Source: Pelecanus crispus (Eukaryota > Chordata > Aves > Pelecaniformes > Pelecanidae). From it: a stretch of 64,000 nucleotides of DNA. The stretch covers positions 37,215,150 to 37,279,149 of the forward strand of contig NC_134653.1 of NCBI RefSeq assembly GCF_030463565.1, read 5' to 3'. Of the stretch, positions 26,936 to 39,600 are shown piece by piece. The position numbers and the translations under genes were made by a program. Each line of letters opens with the position of its first letter. Position 1 is the stretch's first letter. Under the pieces are notes generated by a model. It did not search any database and was not told the DNA's origin. It worked only from the letters and a program-made list of their open reading frames with translations.

Positions 26936-27655
26936 CCGCCATGCCCACCCCTCTTCCTCCCCCCCCCAACATGCCCACCCCTCTTCCTCCCCCCCCCCAA
27001 CGTGCCCACCCCTCTTCCTCCCCCCCCCAACGTGCCCACCCCTCTTCCTCCCCCCCCCCAACGTGCCCACCCCTCTTCCTCCCCCCCCCAACGTGCCCAC
27101 CCCTCTTCCTCCCCCCCCAACGTGCCCACCCCTCTTCCTCCCCCCCCCCAACGTGCCCACCCCTCTTCCTCCCCCCCCCCAACGTGCCCACCCCTCTTCC
27201 TCCCCCCCCCCAACGTGCCCACCCCTCTTCCTCCCCCCCCCAACGTGCCCACCCCTCTTCCTCCCCCCCCCCAACGTGCCCACCCCTCTTCCTCCCCCCC
27301 CGCCATGCCCACCCCTCTTCCTCCCCCCCCGCCATGCCCACCCCTCTTCCTCCCCCCCGCCATGCCCACCCCTCTTCCTCTCCCCCCCGCCATGCCCACC
27401 CCTCTTCCTCCCCCCCCCGCCATGCCCACCCCTCTTCCTCCCCCCCCCGCCATGCCCACCCCTCTTCCTCCCCCCCCCGCCATGCCCACCCCTCTTCCTC
27501 CCCCCCCCGCCATGCCCACCCCTCTTCCTCCCCCCCCCGCCATGCCCACCCCTCTTCCTCCCCCCCCCAACATGCCCACCCCTCTTCCTCCCCCCCCCCC
27601 CGCCATACCCACTCCCCCCTCCCCCCCCCAACATACCCCCCCCTCCCCCCCCCCC
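26936..27655 (+). repeat. 30-bp C-rich minisatellite in FBRSL1 intron 1
   Basis: Twenty-two near-identical units of 29-31 bases plus two or three degenerate ones at the 3' end. Each unit is TGCCCACCCCTCTTCCTC, a C run of 7-10, and a 4- to 5-base linker. The linker splits the array into blocks: units 3-12 carry AACG (giving AACGTGCCC), and units 13-21 carry CGCCA (giving CGCCATGCCC). Units 1, 2 and 22 are transitional. Because the period is a multiple of three, long Pro-rich (+) and Gly-rich (-) frames stay open, but none is in frame with exon 1 and none is a plausible protein. Unit length varies mainly through the C run. Confidence 0.96.
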
Positions 27656-28020
27656 AGCTCGGGGAGTTTGTGTTTGCATTGCCAAAATGTTACTTTATCT
27701 GTCTCCGGAGATTGTTAGCAAATGGCTAGTGTTTGACATTTTGTGGAAAAGAGATGTTTAAATGGATAATAATCCCTTGGTTGTAATTCCCATTTTTGAA
27801 GTAATTGAACAAATTCTTCATCTCTTGTTGACTGTACATATTTTTCTGGTGTTAATAGGCTGGCAAAAAATATTGCTTGTCTAACTTATTACAAACAATA
27901 TTTGCTGAGCAAATACTGCCTGCCTTGTCTGAGCTAAGTTAAGCAGAGCAGGAAATTTAATATTTTCGGAGGGGCATTGACAAACGAAGACTTTGGCTTT
28001 TGGTTTTTGTTTTGTTCGTG
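27656..28020 (+). other. Unique AT-rich intronic segment
   Basis: Non-repetitive AT-rich sequence between the minisatellite and the next CpG-dense patch. It contains TTGTAATT, AATATT and similar A/T words and almost no CpG, in sharp contrast to both sides. No exon or repeat family is recognised. Confidence 0.5.
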
Positions 28021-28720
28021 TGCGAGGGGAAGCAGCGAGCTGTCGCGAGCACCTAGCAAGCCGCTTGAGGGGCGTAAGAACTTGAATTCCCAGTAGACGC
28101 CGGCGGTCCGGGCGCCTTTGCCCGCTCGGCTTTGCCGCGGCGTGGTAGAAACGCGGGCAAAGTTTCGGGTGCTCTGCCTCCTTCGGGTTTCCTGTCGCTT
28201 GCCTGCCTGTGAGCCCGCGTTACGGCGACCAAGGCTTGCGTGCGGGCTAGTGAATAATCTCAGATTGGCCCTGGCATCTCTTAAGGCGTCTGGCTCGGGC
28301 TTTGGGGTCCCGTTTTGTTGGCGGGCTCTGCTTCTCCCCGGCCCGGTGGCCCGGTGGCTATGGGGACGGTTTTTTTGCCGCTCCAACCAAGTTCTCAAAG
28401 TCCCGCGGGCGGTCGCTGAGCCCCGACGGAGGCGTCGCCGGCGGCCTTGGCCACCTGCCCTGGCGTCGGGGCCACGAGACCGGTGCGCGGGGAGCCTGGG
28501 CTTCTGCTCGGGGGCCGCCTGCAGCCCGGGGTGCCGGGGCAGCGCTGGGCGCGCGGGTGCCGGGGCGGGGAGGTGCTTTGTGTTAGCTTGGCCATGGCTT
28601 TCCTTCGGCCTTCCCCGGCGTCGCTTGCGGGCTGCTGTCCTAACAGGAACGCGAACTGCTTTGTCTAGGCAGAACCGCTGAGGAGCGAGCGATCCGCTTT
28701 CGCGTGCCTCGGAAACGAGC
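28020..28720. other. CpG-dense patch in intron 1
   Basis: About 0.7 kb of CpG-rich, non-repetitive sequence; for example, bases 28081-28140 hold nine CpGs. It lies 1.5 kb downstream of exon 1 and could be an outlying part of the promoter island or an alternative start region. The open frames on both strands are GC artefacts without recognisable domains. Confidence 0.55.
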
Positions 28721-31700
28721 CGTACACCTGGCTTGGCGTGCCTCAAAAACAAGCCATAGACCTGTCTGTGTCGTCTTCTGTGTCATCTTTTTCATTTATT
28801 TATTTTTTTTCCTTTCCTTGGGCATGCTCTTAGTCAAATACGCATCAGCAGATAGGTCCAATTAAACCCCTGAGTCTCTACTGAGCTGTCAGCGAAGAAA
28901 GTAAAATTCATCTTCCTGCAGAAATTTTCTACCATGATGAGCACATTATCAGGAAATAGAATTCAAATGATAGTGCGGTCCCTCCGGGGCCGACGGGGAA
29001 AACTCCGGGCTTTTCGAATGGGATAAGCCTTGTTATCAAATCAGCCGAACCGTAACCTTGATAATAGGGTGCACGAGGGTAGAAGGTGACCTTAAACTTC
29101 TGCCACCCCAAAGTACGTCTGTCTGTGGAAGCACTTCTGGTTTTTCTTTTAATAAAAAATTACGCACAAGTCTTCACGAAACTGCCCCCTTCCAAGCTCT
29201 TGCAAAACGCTTCGGTACCCGCCTGAAATGAATTGATTGCTGCCGCGTTTACCGGCACGCGGCGCCTGCACCTCAGCGCCTGGGATGGCGGCCGGCGCCT
29301 CGGAGGGAATCGTGCCAGCAGAATTCCCCGTTTCCTTCGGGTGCTGAACCAGGAGGCGCGTTGTCGTCGAGGTTCTCGGGGAGCCCGCGTGATCGTGTGC
29401 GTTTCGGAAACCCCAGCAGCGCTAAACCGGAGGAAGCCCTGCGCCTCGCGCGGGTTTTCGCACGCAGCGCTGCCTTGGCCCACGGGGGATGTCGGGCAGG
29501 CGGGATGCAGCAGCGGCGGCAAGGGAAGGGGATTATTGAGGCAAAACTACTTTAAAGCGGCGAATGCCGTGTGAATGGCCGAAGGGGCGAGGTGGCTTCG
29601 CGGGGCGTGGAGCCGTGTCCTCCGGTGAGCCGGGCTGCAACAGGTGGCTTGCTTCTGCTTTGCGGGAGGTTCGCCTTTCGGTGCGTCATTTGGATTTTAA
29701 AGAGTGCTTAAAATCTGCCGCGATGATGTTTTGAAAATAAATAATAATTGAAACCTTCCGTCTTCACGAGGGAGGAGGGGAAAAAAAGTCAGTGTGCAGC
29801 CTAGAAAGGATCCTGAACTAAGAAAGTCTGTTTCATTTCTAATCCTAAAAGGAGTTTTTATTGCAGATGTGGTGGCTTGTGGTGATCCTTCCTCGTGTTC
29901 CTCCTCGAGGCTGGTTTGTCACTTGGCGTTGCAGCGAGCTGCGATTACCTTTGATAGGCTGGCTAAGCTTTGGGCTTCCCCCTGGAAATTAAATTTCTCA
30001 ATGGTTAGGCGGAACTTAACGGTAGAAACATTTGGGAGAGGTGAGGTGGTTTTGCGTTTGTTTTTTCTTGCTATCTCAAAATATTGTGAATTCCCCTTCC
30101 CCGCTGAAGAAAGTTCTCACCACTGCTGTTCCTGTAAATAAAGGGTGCCTCACAGGATAAATATATATACTGTTCCTTCACATTGACCTGGGGTATGAGC
30201 AGTTAAGGTTAATACTGAGGGATGGCTTTATGAAGTCTCCTTTAGCTCTTTGGTGTGAATTTTAAGCATTCTGGATTTTGCTCTAACTCGCACGGCAATG
30301 TTTCCGTTGGCGCTTGCCATCCGAAAATACCGTGTCTCCTCTCTGTGATGCTTGCTCGCGACGCGACTTTCGGTCCCCCCGTCCTACCGTCCTTCACCTG
30401 GACAGAGCTGGGTTTATATGTATATGTTAGATTAGGGGAAAAAGAAACAACAAAAAGGAAAAGCCCACAGGCAAACCAGCAGCAGCCTCTTTCTGTGCAT
30501 AAGAAGCTAAAACTTCCCCTTTTCCTTCCTTCCTATGAATCTTCTTGTATAAATCCGGCTCCAACTCGGGTTACGTGCAGCTGATGTGTGTGTAGTGTGT
30601 TTTGTTTGCTTTGTTGTTCTTTTATTTTTTATTTTTTTTTTAAAAATACCCAGCCACCGACCGTGACTTTGGCGTTAACAGTCTGGAAAGCGAAGTTTGC
30701 CCGGAGCCGCTGGCTTGAGGCGGGCGTCCCGGGAGCCGGCTCCCGTGCCGGGGCTCAGAAAAGCCGGCGGGCTGAGAATCGGGGGATTTCTCGCCGCCTT
30801 CCGAAATGAATGGTGCGTGTGTGAGCGTGTGCGTATATTCATTGCGTTCAGACGAAGCTGCTAATTATTCTTGAAGGTGATTGGTGAATCAGAGCGAGAG
30901 AGTCTAAATGAGCGAGTCGGTAGTTGAGGGCTCTCTGATCATAGCTGTTCCTTTCAAGTATGGAAAACAGCGCTAAAAGGGAACTTCATCAGAATGTTAA
31001 TGAATGCCGTCTTTGAGAGCGATTGTTCTCCCAAAGTAGTTGTCAAGACAAGGGGTTGTGTTTTCTTTTTGGCTGCCGTTTATCATTTTTACAGATTCCA
31101 GCAAAGCTTTGGAAGGCCGTGTGGAAATTTGAACTTTCCCGGTGCGCGCGGGATTTTTAGGGACGTTTCACCTCCCTGTAGAACCCTGCGGAGAATCCAG
31201 CTGCGCGCGGAGCGGCGCCTTGTGCAGAAGCAGGTCGGCGAGGCGAAGCGAAGCGCAGCTTGCCTTCGTGCGCGCTGTCTTGGCGCGGTCACGCTGCCCT
31301 TGCGAGCCGACTCGGGGCCCGGCCGCGTCGGCGCGCAGACCCTGAGCAGCCTAACGCTTTGCCCGCTCGCTCTTGCCTTGCACCCAGAGGTCTGGCGGCG
31401 CTGAATCGCGGTCCCTTCTCCGCTCCCTGCGCTTGAGGCTGGCAGAGTTTAGAAGTGATAGTCGACTTCTGGACAGGATCCGTGAGTTCTTCAGCTGTTA
31501 TCTCGATAAGGCTGCTTTCACATGTGTGTTGTACACTGTGCTGTTACTGTTGCTCTGATCTCTCATTGATAAGAAAACCAGTGTAGTTAACTGCAGTTTC
31601 CTGTTCCAAAGGTTTTGTGCTCGTTCCACTGACCTAGCTGCGTTACTTCTCATTTATCATCGTATCTCTGTAGATGTGCTTTGCCGCTTCGTTTTTTCCA

Positions 31701-34700
31701 TAGTTACTCTTACGTTTTAAAGCAAGCTTCTGGATTTTTCAGTATTTTTTCCCCTTCTACTTAAGTGTCAAGTGATGGTGTATCAAGTTAGTGTTTCTGA
31801 TGGCCGGTTATTCCTTTAAAAAAAGTGCTTTTAGCCTCAGGAAGGCTAATGATTTTCTGGATGGTGCTCTAAATGCTCTAAATGCCTTTTGGTTTTCCCA
31901 AAGGCTTGTTAGTCTCCATTGATTTGTTCTCCTAGCTGTTGATTTTTCGCATCTTGTCTGAAGCGGGTACTTAAGGTATTTTTGTTGTTGTTAAGTAATA
32001 AGAGGTGGTTAATGCAGAGCTAAAATAGAGGGGCGAGCTCCGGGAAGCCTGAAGTACCTGCTCAGTCGGGCCAGGACCCGAGGGGAGCTATGCTGCCTGC
32101 AAGCCACGGGCGGGTGGCGGGCAGTGACGAGGACGGATCCATGTATTTTGTTGGAGCCGGAGTTCTTTACCCCAGCAGTACAACCCGCCGGGACCGACGG
32201 GCGCGTTGCGCGCGGCAGAGCGAGCCGCGCAGAGCAGCGAGCGTGTGCGTGGCACGCGCGGCCCCGGACAGGGACGATGCCGGCGGCCTGCGTCAGCGCA
32301 CCGTTGCTGCATTTCACGTGGCTGCGATGGCATCGGGGAAGGGAACGGCTTCCCGACCTGAGGCTTGGCTGTGAAAATCCCAGGCGAGTTCAGGGGTCCC
32401 CCTCCTCCCCACCCGAGGTCCCATGTTTAGCTCAAACTGCGCTCGACCCTGCCTGTTAGGGTTTTTTGAAAGACCTCGTAATAGCTTACCGATTTTTCCA
32501 AAATACTTTCCCGTAGCGTAACTGCTCAGCCTTTCTTCAGTGGTCTGACACCTGGGGTAAAACGTGAGATGAAGCTTGCTGAACTGTCAAGTGGACCAAC
32601 CACCACTGAGAAATCGAGAAGATAAATTATAATTAATTAAAAAAAATTGAATATATCGTATGTAAGAAATGTAAGGTACCCTGTATTGCACAGAGGAGAT
32701 TTTTTGATAAAAGGGATATAATGCAATCGGTGTTCCGCTTCATCCAAATAATAGATGATATAGGATCCAAATTAATGTTTGCTTGCAGTAGTGCATTTGA
32801 CTTCTTGTCTGGTAAGTACTGAAAACTTTCCTGTCCTCTCAGTATGCTAACGAGGTGCACTTTTAGTCGTTTATCTCGATTATTGCAGAGAATGAGACTT
32901 GACTATCGCACTGTGACTTGCCGGGAAAACACCGGTGAGCAAGGGAGCCCGGTAGGATGACACCAGCCTGGCGTATTTCACTTTCTTTGATAGATTCCTG
33001 CTCGCTCTGCAGAAGGGCTGATGCACAGCTGTACCCCTTTAAAAATTCATATAGGTGCAGAGATACAACGGAGACGTTCACACCGATACAAAGGTTTTTG
33101 GGCGGTCTGGGTGGTTTGTTCTCTTTTTCCCTCTTGGCATCCTCCTGTTCTCCTGCTTTCTGTTCCTTGGTGTGAGGTGTTGAATCCTCCAGGCGCAGCC
33201 GCTGCAGGCTGCTCCCCCTGCATCAGGCTGAGCTAGACCTGGTGGGCTTGGCACGCCTATAAATCCTAAACCCTGCGTGCGCCTTGGCTGGGGAGATACC
33301 CGGAGGTGGGTATTGCTTCAGCTTCCGTAGCTGCTGCTCTTTGCCTGGTGCTACAGGTCCCGGGGAACACCGTGGAGTTTGTCTGCGGTGCTGCAGCAAG
33401 CACTTGAGAGCGAACGGCATCAGCAGAGCTGAAACGTTGTGTCCTGCTTGATGCAATACGTTTTTTAAAAATAAAGATTTGAAGTGCCGCACGGAGGACG
33501 TGCGTCTTGGTATCAGTTGTACGTGAGCGTCCAGCTGTAAGTGAGAACAATTTCCAATTCGCTGCACTTTAATGCCTCCAGTTTATCACGGTAAAGGTAT
33601 AAAAGAGTTTTATGTAGGTGAAGTGGTTCTTGCTGTTTAAATATCTTCTGGCTCTGCTGTGTTCAGCGCGACGGGGGCTGTGACCGCTCCAGCTGTGCTC
33701 CTCGCGTGGAGAAGGAGCCGGAGCACTCTTCTACCAGTCCTGTTCCATCTCCTTGAAAAATAGTCTCTTTTCCAAAACTGGTGAACTATTAAGAATAGAG
33801 TTCGGCTGCTGGAAGGAGAATCGGTCTTTACGCTGTTAATCCCAAATGTTTAAAATGGAGGAGAGGGTTAAACAGCTTCCGAGCCGCCTAGGCAAAGCAG
33901 GAGCTGACCTGCGTGTGGTTGTCGGTCCAGTTCCTCTGGTGCGAGGGATTGTGCAAGCTGGGCAGGTACGAGCCGCAGGGCCAGCAGATGTGTCGGGCCC
34001 TAATGACGGGTGAATGGGTGCCTGCCCATTTTTCTAGCTTCGTCGTTTTGCGCTGCATCCGAAGTTCAGAAATACCTGGTGAAAAGGAGCGCAGGGGCAG
34101 CTACGTACGTAGCGCTTGCGTGATCCGAGATGAATGGAGAGCGTGTGCTTTGCAGCTCTGCCTTGCTTCCAGCCAAAAAGGGACCGAAGTTGAACAAAAG
34201 TTGCATCTGCAAGGTCAGTGGTTGGCATGGATAAGGGGATTGAAGGGATCAAAATTATTTCCCTGCGCTACTGGCTGCAAAACACGGGCTTATGGCACCA
34301 TTCCTGCCTCTCCCTTTGTGCTCAGAGCAAAGCTTTTTTAATCTTGTGCTGGCTATGTATAGTGGTGCCACACAGACGTGGCAATTTGAAGTCAAATGGT
34401 CTATTTTGGGGACTGCCGGGCGCTGTCGGCAGGGCGAGGGATCTGCGCTTGGGCTCCTCTCCTCTGTTGTCCAAAGCCTGCCTTGCTCTCTTCTAAACAG
34501 GCTGTGATAGAGGGGCATTCAGAAAAAAAAAAAAAGTGTATATATATGTATTTATGTATATGTGGTGCACTTGTGCCTGTGGTCTAAATGCGAAGTTTAC
34601 AGTGTTTGCAGCTGGATATCATCGCACTGTCTTCCTCTCCAACAGATGTTCTTTCTAGCTTTGTAAAAATATGACTGTAATTGTTTGGTGGCTTTTTTTT

Positions 34701-36019
34701 TTTTCTTTCCCAATTTTAAATATAGATTGATTTGCTCTGATGCTAGCGTATCCCTGATGTAGCCTGTACTTAGTGAGGAGATGCTTAGGTTAGGAGGAAG
34801 CGTGCAGCCCAAGTTGGGAAACAGATGATAATTGAGGCTTTCTGGCTCTTGGGCGGGCTGCGGCGCGCTGACGGGCACCCAGGTCATTTCTTTAACCCCT
34901 CCGGTGGGTTAGCGAGGCTGGAGTTCCTTTCCTGGTAGCTCTTATTTGTACAGAGGAGCTAAAACCCCAAAGAATTTTAAGGGAAGAAATGTCTCGAACC
35001 TTATAATGTCATCGAGCGCATCGGCTAATAAATGTATTATTGCTGTTGATTTTTTTTTTTTTTTTGGTGGCTCGTAAATGTCTCTGGCACTGCTGCGGAA
35101 GAGGACGTGCAGCCTCTCTGCTCCGCTTCGCCCGAGCACATCCTTGCACTCGGGGAGCGAGACTCGAGGTAGTGCGCAGCTAAGAGATGTTTATGGAATC
35201 AGTCAGACTTGATATAAAATAATTATGGTGTTTTGACAGCTTATTAATAACTCGCAACCATTGGAAGAAACGGAATTACGGCGTTCTTGGTCCTTGATGG
35301 AACCTTGGCGTTTCTTTCAGATTGTAAAATTAAAGAAAAAATGTGAAAGCCATTAAAATAGTTGGATGTGGTGGCCTGGGAAAAATGATGGGCCGCTTAA
35401 TTGAAAAAATGCCTCGTTCCGACTGCAGTTCATTGCAGTTCAGTTCTGCCTGCTTCCCCGTGTCCCTAATGGAGAAGGAGGAGGGCTGATCCCCCCAAAA
35501 TCTGTCGGGGAGGGGGTTTTGGGTGTCCCTGGGTTCTTCATCTTATCTGTGAATGGAGTGGAAGGAAATCCTAGCGAGCATTAGACATGAGAGAAAAGTC
35601 TTGTCACCTGTAATGACTAAAATCCCCTGAAGTGTTGCCAGCGTGTACTTTAGGAATCATATAATTATATGATTATTGAAAGAGACATAAAAGACCTCAT
35701 GGCAAAAACCTTAGAAAGGGGGAGGGAGGGAATCCATATGCAAATGAAGATACACAGAATTTGCTGCGTCTCTTTTTTTTTTTTTTTCCCCCTAGTTATT
35801 TTTCAGTCCAAAGCTCAGTAATTGCTTTTATGGGGATTACTTAATAAAACTGGGGCATGCAAAGGAGGGAGAAACTGTTTATGCCCTGTCACAGGGCTGG
35901 CTCGCAATCCTATGGGGTCGGAGTCAAAAGTGGATTTTTAAAAGTAAAACTGCAAAGTGGGTTTTCTCCTAACAGAAAATAGCTATTTGTTGTAATGTTA
36001 TCCTATAATAAAAGTGTTT
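28721..36019 (+). other. Intronic sequence with scattered CpG-rich pockets
   Basis: No exon recognised. CpG-rich pockets occur at about 29220-29660, 30690-30830, 31140-31400 and 32040-32340, embedded in T-rich sequence with many isolated CpGs. Homopolymers include T runs near 35050 and 35772. A 20-bp AT palindrome lies at 35655 and an octamer ATGCAAAT at 35738-35745. The segment 35640-35960 has low CpG and dense AT-rich motifs, which gives it the look of a non-coding regulatory element. Confidence 0.5.
35655..35674. repeat. 20-bp perfect palindrome
   Basis: AATCATATAA and its exact reverse complement are joined without spacer. It is AT-only apart from one C and one G. About 60 bases downstream lies an exact octamer site. 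This may be a cruciform-prone AT element or a dimeric homeodomain-like site (ATCATATAATTATATGAT contains facing ATCAT/ATGAT). Confidence 0.8.
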
Positions 36020-36125
36020 TGTGGTCTGGCGGTTAGCAGAGGGGTCCGGAAGTTGAGATAACGGGGTTTTCTTTCTGACTCCGCCACAAGTTTCCTCTCC
36101 GAGCTCCGGGCGAGTCCTTTCATCG
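36020..36125 (+). repeat. MIR-like SINE relic, 5' half (possible)
   Basis: The order 'gtggtctggcggttagcag ... tctttctgactccgccacaag ... cgggcgagtccttt' follows the layout of the MIR tRNA-derived head (a 'gtctagtggttagagca' start, then 'ctctgccactga', then 'gggcaagtcactt'). It is strongly diverged and was assigned by eye. Confidence 0.4.
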
Positions 36126-36660
36126 CCGCCCGCGTCACCTCGGCCGCTGCTGCCGCTGCTCGGGCGCCCGCTGGGGAGGCTGGCCTCGCCGCTCGGGGGG
36201 CCTGCCGTCGCCCCTCCGACTCGGGGGGACCGCCCTCGCCGCGGCGTGGGGTTGGAAACGCGTGCCGTGTTTGCGCGGGCGGCGGTGGGAGAGCCCCGGG
36301 TGAGCGGGCTGCTCGCGCCGCCGGTGCTCAGGAGCCGCGGCAGCGTTCCCTGTTCTGCGGCGTTACCGGGTGGGGATGCGCTCGCCCGCCGTCGCGCGCT
36401 CCCCGGGATGGGTTCTGCGCGGCCGCACCGCGACGCCGCTGGGCGTTAGAAGCGGCGGCGAGTACGCGCGCCGGTGTCTTCTGGCCTCCTTTCTCGCGTT
36501 GGTAGCTTGCAGCCAAAGTCAAAACCTTCCCGTGTGAACCGCTAGTGAAATGCTTCCTCTCTGCCCCACCGCGGGTTGGGGCGTGGGGCGTGAGCGTGTT
36601 CCGCGTGGGATGCGCGGACCAGCGCTGTGCCACGCTCTGGGCACCGCTGCAAGGGTAAAT
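36060..36660. other. CpG-dense patch in intron 1
   Basis: A second strong CpG patch; bases 36121-36180 alone hold about ten CpGs, with CGCCG, CGGGCG and GCGCGC clusters continuing to about 36480. It could be an intronic CpG island serving an alternative or antisense promoter. No first exon with recognisable coding content is seen. Confidence 0.5.
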
Positions 36661-39600
36661 TCAGCGTGAGATTTTCCCGAGCTTTAGTTCTCCATCTCCT
36701 CTTAGCGTTAAAATACAGGCCTTGACTTAGGGCTTCTTAAGTTCTCCTGGGCTTCATCAGTCCTTAATGACGCCCGGGATTTATAATCTTGCTTCTCATA
36801 GAAGCGCTCGTTCATGCATTTGCTAGGAGACTCTCCTGCTGCAGAACAGATCCTTATCTCGGGAGAGGTTTTCTTGCAAGATAGGCAAAAAGCTCCTTCC
36901 TTTTTTCTCAGACTTAACTAAAGCGCTCGGTGCATTAAAAAAAAAAAAAAAAAAAAGAGAAAGAAAAAACCACCCCACCATACTGCTGTTAGTGTCGAGT
37001 TACTGAATATTTTGCAAGATCTGGGAAAAAAGAATACCGTTTACTCTGGTATTCTAGTTTGAAGCTAAATACTACCAAGTTGCGGTATGAGTTTGCTAAT
37101 GTGATTTTTAGCTGAAAATGACAATGGTTTTCCAACCAGATGGACTCTATAACTCGCCGGCCATCAGCTCACCCATCCAACTCCGCAGATGTCTGTACGT
37201 TCGTTATCACGTGCGCGTGGTCGTTTTGTTGGTTACATCAACCAAGCTGATTGCCCTGTTCAAGCCCCGTTAAGGCTCTCGGGGCGGCTCCCGCCCCGGT
37301 GCCTGCAGGCGCTGGACGGGAGCTTGGAACTGAGCTACCGTCTCGGATCCTTCCCATTGCTGCGGAGATGGCCACGTCCGCGGGGTCGACCCAGGTTGTG
37401 CGGAGAGAACCATTTTAAGACGGCTTCGATACGGGCGCTGGCCTTTCCGATGCCGTTTGTAGCGGGAAGAGGGTTAATGACACAGAAGCGAGAGCCTCTG
37501 GGCTGCACGCGGTCTGTAACTTGATTTCACACAGCTCATGGCTTTTCTTCCACGTCGCTGCATGACGCTAAGTCACACAAGGCGTGTGCCTTTAGAAATT
37601 AAAGTTTTATCTGCATCTAGGCAAAATGTGCTTGCAGGGCTCGATCAGGCGAAGGTTCCGGTGCTCGTTACAAAGTCATCTGTACAAGTTTGAGGCTTTT
37701 TGCAAGAAAAGATGATCTTTTTAGCAGCTGTTGGGTAGGGGGGTTGTCTAGAGCCGTGCGTTCACCCCAAGGCCGATTGCCTCAGAACACGAGCCGGTGT
37801 TTCGGCAGGTGCAGGACATGCCATTTCCCAAGCAGAGGTTGTGAACCGCCGTAACGGGGGCCTGTGTAACTAATGCAAACTCCCAGGTGACACCGCAGCA
37901 TGAACAGCTATATGTAGTTTGTTTTCTTGATGGGTTCCCAAGGACGATTTCTGAAGTTGGTCTTTTTTTTTTAAAAAAAAAAAACAAAACCCAAAACCCA
38001 AACAGTTTACACAAGCTGTTTGCAGACAGAGCATCTTTGGTTTGTTAGCTTCAGCTGTGTTGCCTCCTGGGAAATACATTAATGGGTTGTGAAGCCTCCG
38101 AGTGTATCGCCTGCTTTTCCTCCGCCCAGGAGGACCTCAGGGCTGTCATCGCTGGACGTATGAAGTTCCTGGTCTCTAGGCACGTATTGCTCTTGCGCTG
38201 CGGCTTCGAGGCAAGCCGTGCTGCTGGATTTTGCGACGTGAAAATTATTTCTCTTGACGACTGAAATCTGCCGTGTTGCTCGGACAAAGCAGGTGCGTGT
38301 GGGTTTCCAGGGGAGGGTGTCCGAGCCTCCCTGTTGGGCAGGAGCAAGGTCTGTGCTGGTTTCCCGATCGGCGCTTCCTGGTCAAAATATATCAGTGGAT
38401 TTTTCTTTACCGCTGCCAAAATGAATGCCGCAGACAATCCAGGGCCAGGAGTGTCATCGTCACCGGGTTACTGAGTTTCTGCCTGAAGGTCAGCGAGCTG
38501 CGACTGTTGCTAAATAGCTGTTTGCTGGTAGGTTTGTGGTCTGCACTCGTATACCGTGTCTGGTTGCATGTCTTCGCTGTCGTGCTTGGCATAAAGATAC
38601 GTGGCCCGACCCGGGGCACGCTTTATGGTGCTTCTCTGTGACTTTGTAAGGTCAGTACAACCTGTAAGGATATTAATTTGACCTCAGAAAGGACAGGATG
38701 CGAGTTGCTGGTGTTTATATCTGTGTAAGTACAATGTGCTGTTCATCTAAAAATCAGATTATTTGGTTCGTTTAATGGTTCACGTGTATTGCCAGAGAGG
38801 TTGGTCCTTTCTTTTTAACACTTAGCAATTGGCAGGTTTTACTTCCACCGCTTACTGCGGTCTCCTGGAGGTGAGAGGTTTGTGCACTTAGCAGCAGGAC
38901 CGAAAGACAACCCGCTTGCGCTCGGCGGCGTGGGAGGCGAGCACGTAATGCCGAGTTAGAATGAAATGGGAGAACCCGCACGCACACGCCTGTCTGACAC
39001 TGCAGCCCAGCTGGGTCCAGCTTTCAGCAGGTGTCGGAGCCGGGCAGCTTCTGGTCGTACGTTTCCTGCAAATAAATAAAGCTTGCCTTCGCTTGGGGTA
39101 TTCCTTGGTTTGCTTTTCATGTAATTCCGATTTTCTGCTAATTACCAGTAGGTGAATTTTCAATGTTTCAGCGTGCTCACCTGGGCAAAAAGGAGCAAGT
39201 ACCGAGGAGGGGGAATAGATTTTTTTGGCTCGAGCGCTAGATGAATTCTTTTTGTTCTTTTACATCGCTCTCCTTTTGTGCATGTGCGTGTTGAAATTCC
39301 CATTCCCCGTTTATAAATGTTTAGCAGATAAAGTCACTGGTGTTTTTCCTAGCGTTACCTTTGTGAGGTTCGGAACATAAGCGAAATGCGATTCTTCACT
39401 CGGTCTCTGCTGAATACCGTAGGAATAATGAGTCTGTGCCTAAAGCGTAAACCAGACGCAAAAAGCATGTCAATAAGGATGCAGACCTGGGGGGAAAACG
39501 GTACAAAGTGTAGCATATTTTACCAATTTCACTGGAGCACCCTTGTATATATTTTGGGGTTGGGAGGGCGGTTAGTCGTGGTGTTGGCTGGCTCTTCTGC

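Noticed and set aside
28118..28752. 187-codon + and 272-codon - frames
   Set aside because: Open because of high GC in a CpG patch; no recognisable domain, and both strands are equally open.
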